From assembly GCA_031629035.1 (NCBI GenBank), contig JAVLUG010000005.1, positions 116,794 through 180,793 on the forward strand: a DNA stretch of 64,000 nt, given 5' to 3'. A program made the position numbers and the translations under genes. This document shows positions 17,647-26,980 of this stretch, in pieces (position 1 is the first letter of the stretch; every line of letters begins with the position of its first letter). The stretch is from MVYY01 sp012517575 (GTDB taxonomy: Bacteria; Bacteroidota; Bacteroidia; Bacteroidales; Paludibacteraceae). Under the pieces are notes generated by a model, which made no database searches, had not been told where the DNA came from, and was given only the letters and a program-made list of their open reading frames with translations.

Positions 17647-18585
17647 CTAATTGTTATATTGGGCTAAGTAAGATTCAAATCCTTTCCCTAAGTCTTTTAG
17701 TGAACGTAAGGTTAATTGATGATAAATTTTTGATGCATCAGGTACGTTGTCTTTATCATTATACCATCCTACAATAGCGGTAATATTTCCTTTAATGCTT
17801 GAAGAAGGTAATGGTTTTGATGCGAATTTAGCATATTCACTGGTTGATACAAAAATTGAGCCAGTGCCATCTTGAATCTCTCTCGATTGTGGATAACCAA
17901 TACCACCTGTTGGTGGAGCAAATATTTTATCGTCGTCAGGTATAGTGGCCGGTTTCCCATAATTAGCTCCTTTGCCTGTGAAATAAGCATTTTTTATGCA
18001 AACGAGTTTATTAAATAGAGAAGGACCAGCTGCTTTAATATCAGCAATGGTCATCGTATCGGCTTTGACAGCTTGTGGCTCTGGTAAGCCATAAGCTGAG
18101 ATATGAATATCGGACACTAATTTTGGCATTCTTCCGGGTTCAATTCTATTGTTTTTTTCTTTATTTATGTATCTGACACCAATTTGAGGTAGTTCTGCAT
18201 ATTTGCCAATATATAAATCATTACAACGAACAGAAATTCTTTGTCCCAAAGGGTATATGGCCGATATGCCACTGACATCAATGGAGATTTTTATGGCTTG
18301 TTGGTTTTCTCCTTCTTCCTGTACTGTCAGAAATTTATACACATTTCCTTCTACATCGGATGAAGTAACAATTCCATTAAAAACGAGATCAGTAGCATTT
18401 GTAATTTTATCTGCAGTAAATAATCCTGTAGATGTCATATAATTATTCTTCAATTGATCAATAGTGATCGTGGTTTGCCACTGTTCGCCTTGAATTTTTT
18501 CAAATGGAATCTGATCAAATTCGGTTTTTGCACAACTACCTAAAAATATGGCAAAAACAAAATAAATATATTTTACTTTTTTCAT
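17647..18585 (-). CDS. DUF5689 domain lipoprotein
   Basis: A 312-residue lipoprotein with lipobox FLGSCAK and a DUF5689 region: a repeated OB-fold-like pattern with VFNGIVTSSDVEGN, LGQRISVRCNDLYIGKY and, later, FNKLVCIKNAYFTG. DUF5689 proteins are Bacteroidota-specific, often encoded next to TonB-dependent receptors and secreted nucleases, and have no established activity. It lies 28 bases upstream of the choice-of-anchor-J lipoprotein and 51 bases downstream of the receptor gene, so the three are one transcription unit. A role as the outer-membrane ligand-binding partner of the receptor is inferred from this arrangement. Confidence 0.8.
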   Translation of the reverse strand: MKKVKYIYFVFAIFLGSCAKTEFDQIPFEKIQGEQWQTTITIDQLKNNYMTSTGLFTADKITNATDLVFNGIVTSSDVEGNVYKFLTVQEEGENQQAIKISIDVSGISAIYPLGQRISVRCNDLYIGKYAELPQIGVRYINKEKNNRIEPGRMPKLVSDIHISAYGLPEPQAVKADTMTIADIKAAGPSLFNKLVCIKNAYFTGKGANYGKPATIPDDDKIFAPPTGGIGYPQSREIQDGTGSIFVSTSEYAKFASKPLPSSSIKGNITAIVGWYNDKDNVPDASKIYHQLTLRSLKDLGKGFESYLAQYNN

Positions 18586-18636
18586 TTTTCCGTTATTTAT
18601 TAATTCTTTATAGACAATTATATATTATTAATCTTT

Positions 18637-21366
18637 TTAAAACTTGTAGCCAATATTGAAAAACACATTGAATCCCCAAGCATAATAATATTTGTTGGGA
18701 AATCTGTTCAGTCCGGTTTGGTCAATGGCTCCATCGGTGAGTGGCAAACGTGCCTGCTGATAACCGCCGGTAATCATCTTGGTGTTGTTCAGTATGTTGC
18801 TGGCACTGAAGTTAAAGTTCAAAGAACGACGATTTTTCAAATAAATCAGTTTTCCCACCGAAGCATCCAGCAGGAAGCCTCCTTTCAGCTTTTCCTGTGT
18901 ACCCAAAGCGGCCATCATTTCGGGTGTGGTATATTTTGCCATGTTGTTTTCGGTGAAACGGTTGGGAGCAAAATCCAAATAATTGTTGTCGAAATAATTT
19001 AGGGTAACATCGGCAAACCACATTTTCGGGTGGAAATAATCGATGGTAATATTACCGGCTGCCTGAGGGCCAGCGGCAATTTTCAAACCTTTTGTAAGAA
19101 CGGTTTCAGCTACATCGGCAAAAGCACCGTTTTCAGGACTTTTTACACCGATGGCGTTGTTGGCGTAATGATAATCGGCGTACGTTCCGGCCAAAGAAAC
19201 GGAGAAATTACTGTTGATTTTTACAGAGGTTCCAAATTCTATTCCTTTATAAACTTTGTCCGATTTTGCCAGCACATGATTGATAAATGTTCTGTATTCG
19301 TCATCATAATAACCCAACATGTCGGAAGTGTTATATAAATTTGTCTGGAAAACTCCAATTCTCCCTCTGATGGTCGAATAGGTAAAATTGTAATTGATGT
19401 CGCCCGACCGTATATCCTGACTTTGCAAATAAGGAATAAGTGTATCCTTGATTCTTTCGGAAAGATATGCCTGACTGGCAAGTGGCGCTCTGCTTTCTAA
19501 AAGTCCATTGAAAGACAAACGATTGTGTCCGTCGATTTTATAAGTAAAACCGGCTTTCAACGAAGGATCAACAAAATACCATGTTTTGCTTTTTCCGTAG
19601 GAATTTTCGGGAGCACGTCCGTTTTGCATGTGTCCGTACCGGTAAAACTGCGTATAGGTCAGTTTAGCGGCGTAATAAATATCAAATTGTGGCAAAATCC
19701 ATTCATTTTGAATAAAGGCATTGGCATAAGCCATGTTGATATCGTAGTTATAGCCAAAAGTGTCGCCTTTCTTTATGACGGCATTTCGATTTTTAAGGTC
19801 ATTTTGAATAATATCTGGATTTGAAGGAAAGTCGCGTTCAGAAAATTGATCAATGTCGATCCACTGATTACCGCCCAATAAATCGTCGAGCGTTTTGTAG
19901 TGCATTCCTTTCGACATTTTTCCTTCTATGCCGGCGATGAGTTTCAATTGTTTGTTAACCTGTTGGGTATAAGTGGAGTTGAAGGAACCTTCCACTAAAT
20001 CATTGTGTCGGCGTTCTACGATATATCGTGCTGTTCCGTTGGGATTGATTTCATTGTTTTTGTAATTGGATTGATAGAGAGCCTCCCAATCGACTTGAGA
20101 AACATTGGTGTCGGATTTCCATTGATTGGCCACCACATTTTTTAACGAATCATCAGCAACAAAACTTGGCAGATTGCGATAATAATCGGGACGCGGATCG
20201 GGGGCATTGTAGAAATTTAAGGCCGAATTGCTGTACAGGCTGTAATGGAATGCCATTCCCGTTCTCAGCAACTGATGGTTACTGATTTTAAATTCGTGCG
20301 ATAAGATAGCCGTTGGGTCAAAACTTTTCACGATTCGTGAATTTCGAATTTCTCCATCCTGATAGCCCCAATAAGGATTGTAGTAGATAGAGCCGGCCAA
20401 ATCATAAACTTCTTGCGTTACTGCGCCTTGCTGTGCGCGCTGGGTTGGCGAGCCAAAAGTTACGAAAGACAGACTGTGTTGTTTGTTCAGAATTTTTTCG
20501 GCGGAAAAGAAATATCCCCACGAATTGTAAAATGTTCCATCAACAATTCCTTTGTCTGCCCATCGAACTACAGCTGAACCTGCAAATGCCCATCCGTTTT
20601 GCATCAAACCGGTGGCATAAGTGGCCTGACCTCTCAATTTATAGGACCGGTTGGTGTAGGCAACACTTGCTTTGGTTCCGGCTGCATAATTGCTGGCTTT
20701 TGTATTGATATTGGTTGTTCCACCCAAGTTGCCATAGCTGAAAGTATTTGGAGTGAAACCATACGTGTAATCCTGATTCCGCATGGCATCATTCAGTCCA
20801 CCCAGCGAAGAATAGTTGAATCCGCCTCTTTCTATGCTGTTAAAATAAACACCGTTGATATAAGTGGACTCAAAATTGTCATCGTATCCTCTTGCCCTGA
20901 AACGCATGGGGCTGAAAGAATAGCTTGTTTGAGAAACATACACATCACCTTTGGATGACAAAGCCGCCGAAATATTTTGAGTAGCACGACCTTCATCTTC
21001 ATCAATCTGATTTTCACTTAATTGTAGAACAACTTCTTGTTTTGTTTCTTGCTGAATATCTTCACGCAAATAAAAAGTTCCCAAATCGTTTTCCTTCTCA
21101 GGATCAACATGAATCAGCTTGATTTGAGTAAAATAACCGATTTTGGAAATACGTATTTCCTGATCGCCGGCTTCGATGTACTTGAGAGAAAATTGACCTT
21201 CGGCATTGGTTTGTGTCGAAAGGTTTTGTCCTATTAAAGTTACGATAGCTCCGGGGATTGGATTTTGTGTATCAGCCGATTTTACGGTTCCTTTGATGGA
21301 TGTTTCCGCCATCAAGAATGGAATGCACAAAAAAGATACAAAAAGTATCAGCAATGGTTTTTTCAT
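18637..21366 (-). CDS. TonB-dependent receptor with carboxypeptidase-like N-terminal domain
   Basis: Outer-membrane active-transport receptor of 909 residues. A signal peptide (cut after FLMAE) is followed by a carboxypeptidase-regulatory-like domain (residues 22-105; SIKGTVKSADTQNPIPGA), a plug domain (about 120-230; FRARGYDDNFESTYINGV) and a 22-strand barrel ending in the aromatic GFNVFFNIGYKF. The SusC signature is lacking and no SusD partner is present, so it is not a standard glycan system. First gene of the minus-strand operon with DUF5689 and choice-of-anchor-J lipoproteins, divergent from a secreted EEP nuclease. Import of nuclease products is the favoured guess; a metal chelate cannot be excluded. 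Confidence 0.85.
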   Translation of the reverse strand: MKKPLLILFVSFLCIPFLMAETSIKGTVKSADTQNPIPGAIVTLIGQNLSTQTNAEGQFSLKYIEAGDQEIRISKIGYFTQIKLIHVDPEKENDLGTFYLREDIQQETKQEVVLQLSENQIDEDEGRATQNISAALSSKGDVYVSQTSYSFSPMRFRARGYDDNFESTYINGVYFNSIERGGFNYSSLGGLNDAMRNQDYTYGFTPNTFSYGNLGGTTNINTKASNYAAGTKASVAYTNRSYKLRGQATYATGLMQNGWAFAGSAVVRWADKGIVDGTFYNSWGYFFSAEKILNKQHSLSFVTFGSPTQRAQQGAVTQEVYDLAGSIYYNPYWGYQDGEIRNSRIVKSFDPTAILSHEFKISNHQLLRTGMAFHYSLYSNSALNFYNAPDPRPDYYRNLPSFVADDSLKNVVANQWKSDTNVSQVDWEALYQSNYKNNEINPNGTARYIVERRHNDLVEGSFNSTYTQQVNKQLKLIAGIEGKMSKGMHYKTLDDLLGGNQWIDIDQFSERDFPSNPDIIQNDLKNRNAVIKKGDTFGYNYDINMAYANAFIQNEWILPQFDIYYAAKLTYTQFYRYGHMQNGRAPENSYGKSKTWYFVDPSLKAGFTYKIDGHNRLSFNGLLESRAPLASQAYLSERIKDTLIPYLQSQDIRSGDINYNFTYSTIRGRIGVFQTNLYNTSDMLGYYDDEYRTFINHVLAKSDKVYKGIEFGTSVKINSNFSVSLAGTYADYHYANNAIGVKSPENGAFADVAETVLTKGLKIAAGPQAAGNITIDYFHPKMWFADVTLNYFDNNYLDFAPNRFTENNMAKYTTPEMMAALGTQEKLKGGFLLDASVGKLIYLKNRRSLNFNFSASNILNNTKMITGGYQQARLPLTDGAIDQTGLNRFPNKYYYAWGFNVFFNIGYKF

Positions 21367-21748
21367 ACGTTTGTGATTTAATTTTTATATTGTGGATTCT
21401 ATAAAAGTTGTTCGCTATTAATGACTTGAAATAACATGAAATTTTTTATCTATGAATGCAGTGTTAATTTGTATTTTACTGTTTTAATGTTTTTTGAAAA
21501 AGGGCGTGCAAGTTAGCATCTTTTTTTGAATTAAAACAGTGAAACCGATTTTTTTTATGTTAAAATGAAGTCAGCATCGATTATTTTTTGATTAAACGAT
21601 TCTATATGAAAGAATTGATAAGAGATAAGTTTGATAACTATTGATAAATCTTAAAATTTAATTTTCTATTTTTTCCTTTGTATTTCTTTTTTATTACATT
21701 TGTCCCTCTTTTTTAATAAAACGACAAATTCTCAATAATTTTTTTGCC
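21367..21748. other. divergent regulatory region between receptor operon and nuclease gene
   Basis: About 380 A/T-rich bases separate the two divergent units. A TACATTTG element lies 47 bases before the nuclease ATG. I found no matching element for the receptor operon and no clear operator palindrome. No coding frame of protein character was seen. Confidence 0.6.
21695..21702 (+). promoter_or_regulatory. -7 element TACATTTG for the secreted nuclease gene
   Basis: Exact TAnnTTTG match. A TTTG at 21677-21680 lies upstream, but at 14 bases the spacing is shorter than usual. Confidence 0.55.
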
Positions 21749-22840
21749 ATGAAACTGAATAATTTATTTAAGTACTTTTCTTTTTACACATTAATTTTGG
21801 GTTTTTTCCTGTTTTCATCTGTCAATATTCTTTGGGCAGCGAACGAGAAAAAAATCAACGTAAAAATTGCCTGTGTGGCTTTCTACAATCAGGAAAATTT
21901 GTTTGATACCATTGACAATGAGAATGTTAATGATTACGAATTTACTCCCGATGGCCCGAATCGTTGGAATTCGATGAAATACAAGTCGAAACTCGAAAAA
22001 ATGTCGTATGCCATTTCTCAAATCGGGTTGGATGTAACACCTGCTGGAGCTGCCATCATTGGCGTTTCCGAAATTGAAAATCGACTGGTGTTGGAAGATT
22101 TGGTGAATCAGCCGGCATTAAAAAAACGTTCGTATGAAATTGTGCATTATGATGGCCCCGACCGTCGAGGTGTAGATGTGGCTCTTTTGTATAATCCTAA
22201 GTACTTCATTGTTACCAACAGCAAATCGTGCCGATTGCATACCGCCGATACCACTTTTCGTACGCGTGACCAGCTAATGGTAAGCGGTTATCTTTTTGGA
22301 GAAAAAATCCATGTCATTGTCAATCATTGGCCATCGCGTTCAGGAGGAGAGATGCGTTCGCGTCCCAAACGAAATGCAGCTGCAGCTTTGACCCGCTCCA
22401 TTGTCGATTCTCTTTATCAGGTGGACAAAAATGCAAAAATTATTATTATGGGTGATTTGAATGATGACCCCTTTAACGAAAGTGTAGCTAAAATTTTGGG
22501 AGCCAAGAAAAATGCTTCGGATGTAAAAGAAACCGATTTATACAATCCTTTTTGGAAAATTTTGGATAGGGGAATTGGTTCGTTGGCATATAACGACCAG
22601 TGGAATTTGTTTGACCAAATCATTATATCGGCTCCATTGCTTAATGCTCCCCCTTCCGAATTAAAATTTTGGAAAGCAGAAGTTTTCAATCGCGATTTCC
22701 TCATTCAGCAGGAAGGCCGCTACAAAGGGAATCCGTGGCGCACATTTGCTGGAGGAGTTTGGTTAAATGGTTTTAGCGACCATTTTCCTACCATGATTTA
22801 TTTAATAAAAGAAGCGGACAGTCAGGCAAACGAAAATTAA
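21749..22840 (+). CDS. secreted endonuclease/exonuclease/phosphatase family protein
   Basis: Exported EEP-fold hydrolase of 363 residues with an N-terminal signal segment ending near residue 30. The active-site set is complete: VAFYNQENLFD (metal-side Asn), GVSEIEN (Glu), VNHWPSRSGG (His), MGDLNDDP (Asp/Asn) and the final FSDHFP (Asp-His). The presence of HWPSR and the gene context favour a nuclease or nucleotide phosphodiesterase over a sphingomyelinase-type enzyme. It is divergent from a TonB-receptor operon with two lipoproteins, and together they look like a degrade-bind-import system for extracellular nucleic acids. A terminator follows 22 bases after the stop. Confidence 0.85.
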   Translation: MKLNNLFKYFSFYTLILGFFLFSSVNILWAANEKKINVKIACVAFYNQENLFDTIDNENVNDYEFTPDGPNRWNSMKYKSKLEKMSYAISQIGLDVTPAGAAIIGVSEIENRLVLEDLVNQPALKKRSYEIVHYDGPDRRGVDVALLYNPKYFIVTNSKSCRLHTADTTFRTRDQLMVSGYLFGEKIHVIVNHWPSRSGGEMRSRPKRNAAAALTRSIVDSLYQVDKNAKIIIMGDLNDDPFNESVAKILGAKKNASDVKETDLYNPFWKILDRGIGSLAYNDQWNLFDQIIISAPLLNAPPSELKFWKAEVFNRDFLIQQEGRYKGNPWRTFAGGVWLNGFSDHFPTMIYLIKEADSQANEN

Positions 22841-22861
22841 TTTGTTCTGCTAATTCGTAGC

Positions 22862-22898
22862 AAAAACCTTACTTGAGTATTACTTGGGTAAGGTTTTT
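22862..22898 (+). terminator. intrinsic terminator after the EEP nuclease
   Basis: Stem AAAAACCTTAC (22862-22872) and GTAAGGTTTTT (22888-22898) with a 15-nt loop and a T run, just after the nuclease stop codon. Confidence 0.85.
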
Positions 22899-22944
22899 TG
22901 TAATAAGGCATGAGTAAAAAATCAAATTTACGGGATATTTTTCT

Positions 22945-22952
22945 TAATTTTG
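22945..22952 (+). promoter_or_regulatory. -7 element TAATTTTG for the putative porin gene
   Basis: Exact match to TAnnTTTG, 65 bases upstream of the GTG start codon of the porin gene and downstream of the previous gene's terminator. Confidence 0.6.
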
Positions 22953-23016
22953 TCCTTTCAAAAAATGAGACAGGAACAAATTGACTTGACTTTTCAATTT
23001 TTTTTATAAATACAGG

Positions 23017-24891
23017 GTGAGAAGGTTTTTTTTGTTTATTTTATTTATAGCCATTGCGTTATCGGTTTGGGGAATTAATCCGCCATCGATTCGTTATGTT
23101 AAAACGTGGAAAGTTTCCGATCCATTGGGCATGGCGGATTCCGTACAGGTAGATACGCTGCATTTGAACTTTCAGGATGAGAATCCGATAGATCGTTTCA
23201 GCATTGCTAATTCGTATAATGGAAACTTGGGTTCGCCTATTCAATCGAAATTATATTTCAACCGGCCTGAGAGTAGCGATTTTATTTTTTCTGATGCTTT
23301 TTATCCCTATCTCACCGACATGCAAAGTGCCCTATTTTACAATACCAAAACTCCTTTCACAAAAATTGTTTACAATACCGGTGGCAGTAATTACCGTCAA
23401 GAAGATCAAATCAAATTTCTTTTTACTTTTAATGCCAACAAGCGATTGAATTTCGGAACTACGCTCGATTATATTTATTCGGTAGGTGAATATGCCAATC
23501 AGGCTGCCAAACGCTTTACGGGTTCATTGTTTGGTAGTTATAACGGAAAGCATTACAGCGCCGTAGGTTTGGCTGCGGTCAACAATATGTTCAATCATGA
23601 AAATGGAGGAATTAGCGATTCTTCCTATATTTATGAACCCATTGGTGTAAAAACGCAGGATATTCCGGTCAATATAGATGGATATTCCACTTTTCGAAAA
23701 AATGTTTTCTTTTATCACCAAGAATATACAATTGGTTTCGATAGGGTAACAAGAATTTCGCCCGATTCGGTCAGGAAAGAATATGTGCCGGTTACACATT
23801 TTGGTCACACCATAAAATATGAAGATCCCAGAAAACGCTATTATGAAGCGAGTGTTGAAAAAGATTTTTATAAAAATACTTATTTGCCATTTACACAAAC
23901 TAACGATACGGCAGCTTTACAAACATTGACCAATACCGTTTCGGTAGGTATTGCCGAAGAGTTTAACAAATGGATGCGTTTTGGATTGACGGGGTTTGTG
24001 GAAAACGAATTGCAACGATTCACATACAATGTGGATTCCCTTATTGAAAAGAAAAACGAGTCAAACACAAAAGTGGGTGGTATTTTATCCAAACAGCAAG
24101 GTGAAAGATTCAGATACAATATTTTGGGCGACATTTATTTGCTCGGGTATAAACGCGGCGATTTTTCGATAAAAGGACAGGTTAACGGGTTTTTCAAAGT
24201 GTGGAAAGACAGTATTGTGCTTTCGGCCAATGGTTTTGTCCGGAGTGATGAACCCTCTTATTTTTTAAATCATTACCAATCGAACCATTTCAGATGGGAA
24301 AATAATTTTGATAAAATTTACCGTACCAATGTCGGGGGAACTTTTTCCATTCCGACTCGAGAATTTTCTGTGAATGTTTCCGTAGAAAACTTGACCAAGT
24401 ATGTGTATTTTAATTCTGAAGCATTGCCCGAGCAATATGGAGGAAATATTCAGGTGATTGCGGCCAACCTGAAAAAGGATTTTCATGTTGGAAATTTTGT
24501 TTTGGAAAACAATGTGGTATATCAATTGAGTTCGCAGGAAAGTATATTGCCTCTGCCAACTTTGACCCTGTTTCATAATCTTTATTTTAAAAATTTATGG
24601 TTCAACGTGCTAAGTGTCCAGTTGGGTGCAAATGTTCGTTATCATACTGCCTATTATGCTCCATGCTACATGCCTGCTATAGCTCAATTTTATACGCAAT
24701 CGGAAACCAAAGTCGGGAATTTTCCGGTGGTAAATGTGTATGCTAATTTTCATTTGAAACAAGCTCGATTCTTTGTGGAATATTTCCATGTGAATCAATT
24801 GTTTATGAATCATGCTTATTTTTCTATGCCGGACTATCCAATCAATCCTGCCATATTTAAAATCGGCGTAGCTACCAATTTTTACAATTGA
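23017..24891 (+). CDS. putative porin (outer-membrane beta-barrel)
   Basis: A 624-residue outer-membrane protein of the Bacteroidota 'putative porin' type. A signal peptide (RRFFLFILFIAIALSVWG) is followed by a region carrying RYVKTWKVSDPLG and then many alternating amphipathic strands, ending in FKIGVATNFYN with a C-terminal aromatic/Asn tail. The start codon is GTG with no in-frame ATG nearby; the signal peptide and the promoter spacing support it. Pore function is inferred from the family name and strand pattern; the substrate is unknown. The next gene, a solute-binding protein, starts 50 bases later and may be co-transcribed. Confidence 0.75.
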   Translation: MRRFFLFILFIAIALSVWGINPPSIRYVKTWKVSDPLGMADSVQVDTLHLNFQDENPIDRFSIANSYNGNLGSPIQSKLYFNRPESSDFIFSDAFYPYLTDMQSALFYNTKTPFTKIVYNTGGSNYRQEDQIKFLFTFNANKRLNFGTTLDYIYSVGEYANQAAKRFTGSLFGSYNGKHYSAVGLAAVNNMFNHENGGISDSSYIYEPIGVKTQDIPVNIDGYSTFRKNVFFYHQEYTIGFDRVTRISPDSVRKEYVPVTHFGHTIKYEDPRKRYYEASVEKDFYKNTYLPFTQTNDTAALQTLTNTVSVGIAEEFNKWMRFGLTGFVENELQRFTYNVDSLIEKKNESNTKVGGILSKQQGERFRYNILGDIYLLGYKRGDFSIKGQVNGFFKVWKDSIVLSANGFVRSDEPSYFLNHYQSNHFRWENNFDKIYRTNVGGTFSIPTREFSVNVSVENLTKYVYFNSEALPEQYGGNIQVIAANLKKDFHVGNFVLENNVVYQLSSQESILPLPTLTLFHNLYFKNLWFNVLSVQLGANVRYHTAYYAPCYMPAIAQFYTQSETKVGNFPVVNVYANFHLKQARFFVEYFHVNQLFMNHAYFSMPDYPINPAIFKIGVATNFYN

Positions 24892-24941
24892 TTTTTACTG
24901 GAAATAAAGTGATGAATTTTAGTTCAACATTTTTTTGAATC

Positions 24942-25745
24942 ATGAAAAGAAGTTTTCGAATAGCAATTTATTCTGTGGCAATTATAATTTTGATGGTCGG
25001 AGCATGGGCTGTTTTTCATGAAAAACCCGTGCACGATTTACCGGCAATGTTGAAATCGGGAAAACTCTATGTTGTTACCGACAGTAGCCGGATGGGTTTT
25101 CGGTTGGAAGGCGACAGTGTTTATGGTTTCCAATACGAAATTGCTAAAACATTTGCTGATAAGTTGGGTTTGACACTGGTTGTGAGCCCGGAAAATAATT
25201 TTGAATCCTGCTTGAAAGGATTGACAAATGGCGATTACGATATTTACGCCAGTTTTATTCCGGTAACGACCGAATGGAAGAATGATGTTTCTTTTAGCAT
25301 TCCGCTCAATACATCGCGTTTGGTTTTGGTACAAAAAAATTACCCAGATTCCTTGAAACAATTGATGAAAAAGAACCAACAAGATTTAGCTGGCGATACG
25401 ATATATGTACCAAAAATGACGCCACACAGATTGCGATTGAAACATCTTTCGGACGAAATAGCCGATACCATTCATATTGTCGAAGTTCCCAATGTTAATC
25501 TGGAACAATTGGGGGAATGGGTTGCGCTCGGAAAAATCAGATTGACTGTTTGTGACGAAAGAGAAGCCCAGCATCTAAAATTAACTTATCCTCAGCTTGA
25601 CATTTCACTTCCACTTGGCTTCGATCAGCATTATGCGTGGATGGTGGATAAGGAATCGATACAGTTGCTTCAGCAATTGAATGATTTTCTTAATGATTTT
25701 ATCGGAAGTTCAGCTTATTGGAATATTTATCGTAAGTATTACTGA
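24942..25745 (+). CDS. membrane-anchored family 3 solute-binding protein
   Basis: A 267-residue periplasmic protein held by an N-terminal membrane helix (AIYSVAIIILMVGAWAVF) with a PBP-like bilobed domain: GKLYVVTDSSRMGFRL, GFQYEIAKTFADKLGL and NGDYDIYASFIPVT are the usual SBP_bac_3 landmarks. The domain resembles the N-terminal regulatory half of the lytic transglycosylase MltF, but the catalytic SLT domain is absent. No ABC permease genes are nearby, so it may be a sensor or regulator rather than a transport component. The ligand is unknown. Confidence 0.75.
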   Translation: MKRSFRIAIYSVAIIILMVGAWAVFHEKPVHDLPAMLKSGKLYVVTDSSRMGFRLEGDSVYGFQYEIAKTFADKLGLTLVVSPENNFESCLKGLTNGDYDIYASFIPVTTEWKNDVSFSIPLNTSRLVLVQKNYPDSLKQLMKKNQQDLAGDTIYVPKMTPHRLRLKHLSDEIADTIHIVEVPNVNLEQLGEWVALGKIRLTVCDEREAQHLKLTYPQLDISLPLGFDQHYAWMVDKESIQLLQQLNDFLNDFIGSSAYWNIYRKYY

Positions 25746-25818
25746 AAAATATTTGAAGACAAAACTTCTTTTTGTATTTCAATGAAAATAAAACATCATT
25801 TAAAAACTTTTTCCAACT

Positions 25819-26736
25819 ATGCCATTAAATATACCCAAATCGATGCCAGCTGTTGAAGCATTAAGGAAGGAAAACATTTTTGTAATGGATTCCGAAAGGG
25901 CATCGAGCCAAGAAATCAGACCATTGAAAATTGTAATTTTGAACCTGATGCCGCTCAAAATTACAACCGAAACCGATTTGATTCGTTTGCTTTCCAATTC
26001 TCCTTTGCAGATCGAAATAGATTTTCTTCAATTGAAATCGCACACACCAAAAAATACGCCCATAGAACACATGATGGCTTTCTACAAGACTTTTGATGTC
26101 ATTGAAGCAAGTAATTATGATGGTATGATTATTACGGGGGCTCCGGTTGAGCAGCTTGAATATGAAGAGGTTACTTACTGGCCGGAAGTCAGGGAGATTT
26201 TCGAATGGTCGCGCAAGCATGTTACTTCAACCATGTTTATTTGTTGGGCAGCACAAGCAGGATTGTACCATTTTTATGGTATTCCAAAATATCCATTGGA
26301 GAAGAAAATGTTTGGTGTATTCGAACACTATATTCATAATCCGCAAAATCCCATTTTTCGTGGTTTCGACGACGTTTTTTATGTGCCTCACAGCCGTTAT
26401 ACCGAAGTCAGGGCTGAAGATATCAAAAAAAATCCGGAACTTGTTTTGCTTTCCGAATCGGACGAATCAGGTGTTTATATGGTAATGGGACGCAACGGAA
26501 GAGAATTTTTTATTACGGGGCATTCGGAATATTCAGCTACCACTCTGGATGATGAATATAAAAGAGATTTGGCAAAAGGTTTGCCTATCGACATGCCAAA
26601 AAATTATTACAGAGAAAATAATCCTGCCAATGAACCTCTGGTACGTTGGAGAAGTCATGCCAACTTGTTGTTTACCAATTGGTTGAATTATTTCGTTTAT
26701 CAGGAAACTCCTTACGATCTTTCAAGTATTCATTGA
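25819..26736 (+). CDS. metA: homoserine O-acetyltransferase, MetA type
   Basis: MetA of 305 residues, the first committed step from homoserine to methionine in the cytoplasm. The catalytic triad is in place: Cys142 in MFICWAAQAG, His235 and Glu237 in TGHSEYS. Residue 111 is Glu in TGAPVEQLEYEEV. In characterised MetA proteins Glu at this position selects acetyl-CoA and Gly selects succinyl-CoA, so the product is most likely O-acetylhomoserine even though the family is often labelled succinyltransferase. Other methionine genes are not adjacent. No SAM riboswitch is evident in the 73-base upstream gap. Confidence 0.95.
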   Translation: MPLNIPKSMPAVEALRKENIFVMDSERASSQEIRPLKIVILNLMPLKITTETDLIRLLSNSPLQIEIDFLQLKSHTPKNTPIEHMMAFYKTFDVIEASNYDGMIITGAPVEQLEYEEVTYWPEVREIFEWSRKHVTSTMFICWAAQAGLYHFYGIPKYPLEKKMFGVFEHYIHNPQNPIFRGFDDVFYVPHSRYTEVRAEDIKKNPELVLLSESDESGVYMVMGRNGREFFITGHSEYSATTLDDEYKRDLAKGLPIDMPKNYYRENNPANEPLVRWRSHANLLFTNWLNYFVYQETPYDLSSIH

Positions 26737-26846
26737 AAAAATTCATTCTTAATCATTCTCGGCCGATAATTTTTATTATTTTTTCTAATTTAATTTTTTT
26801 TCTGTGGTATTTTAGTTATTGGATGCTTAGTAATTAAATATTTTAA

Positions 26847-26895
26847 CAACGCTTTGCAAACACCGCTATATGGGGGCAAAGCGTTGTTTTTTTTA
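26847..26895 (+). terminator. intrinsic terminator after metA
   Basis: Perfect 11-bp stem CAACGCTTTGC (26847-26857) and GCAAAGCGTTG (26876-26886), then a run of eight T. Confidence 0.9.
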
Positions 26896-26947
26896 AAAAA
26901 TTTCTTAAAATCAATATCTATAATGAACATAAGTTCAAAATAATTTA

Positions 26948-26955
26948 TATATTTG
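26948..26955 (+). promoter_or_regulatory. -7 element TATATTTG for the DUF134 gene
   Basis: Exact TAnnTTTG match, 26 bases upstream of the ATG and downstream of the metA terminator. Confidence 0.6.
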
Positions 26956-26980
26956 CAGTTCAAAAAAACAAAAAAAAACT

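Noticed and set aside
16089..22840. SusC/SusD polysaccharide utilisation locus
   Set aside because: The receptor lacks SusC features, no SusD-like protein or glycoside hydrolase is present, and the partner enzyme is of the EEP fold.
24942..25745. MltF lytic transglycosylase
   Set aside because: Only the solute-binding half is present; the frame ends without the catalytic SLT domain.
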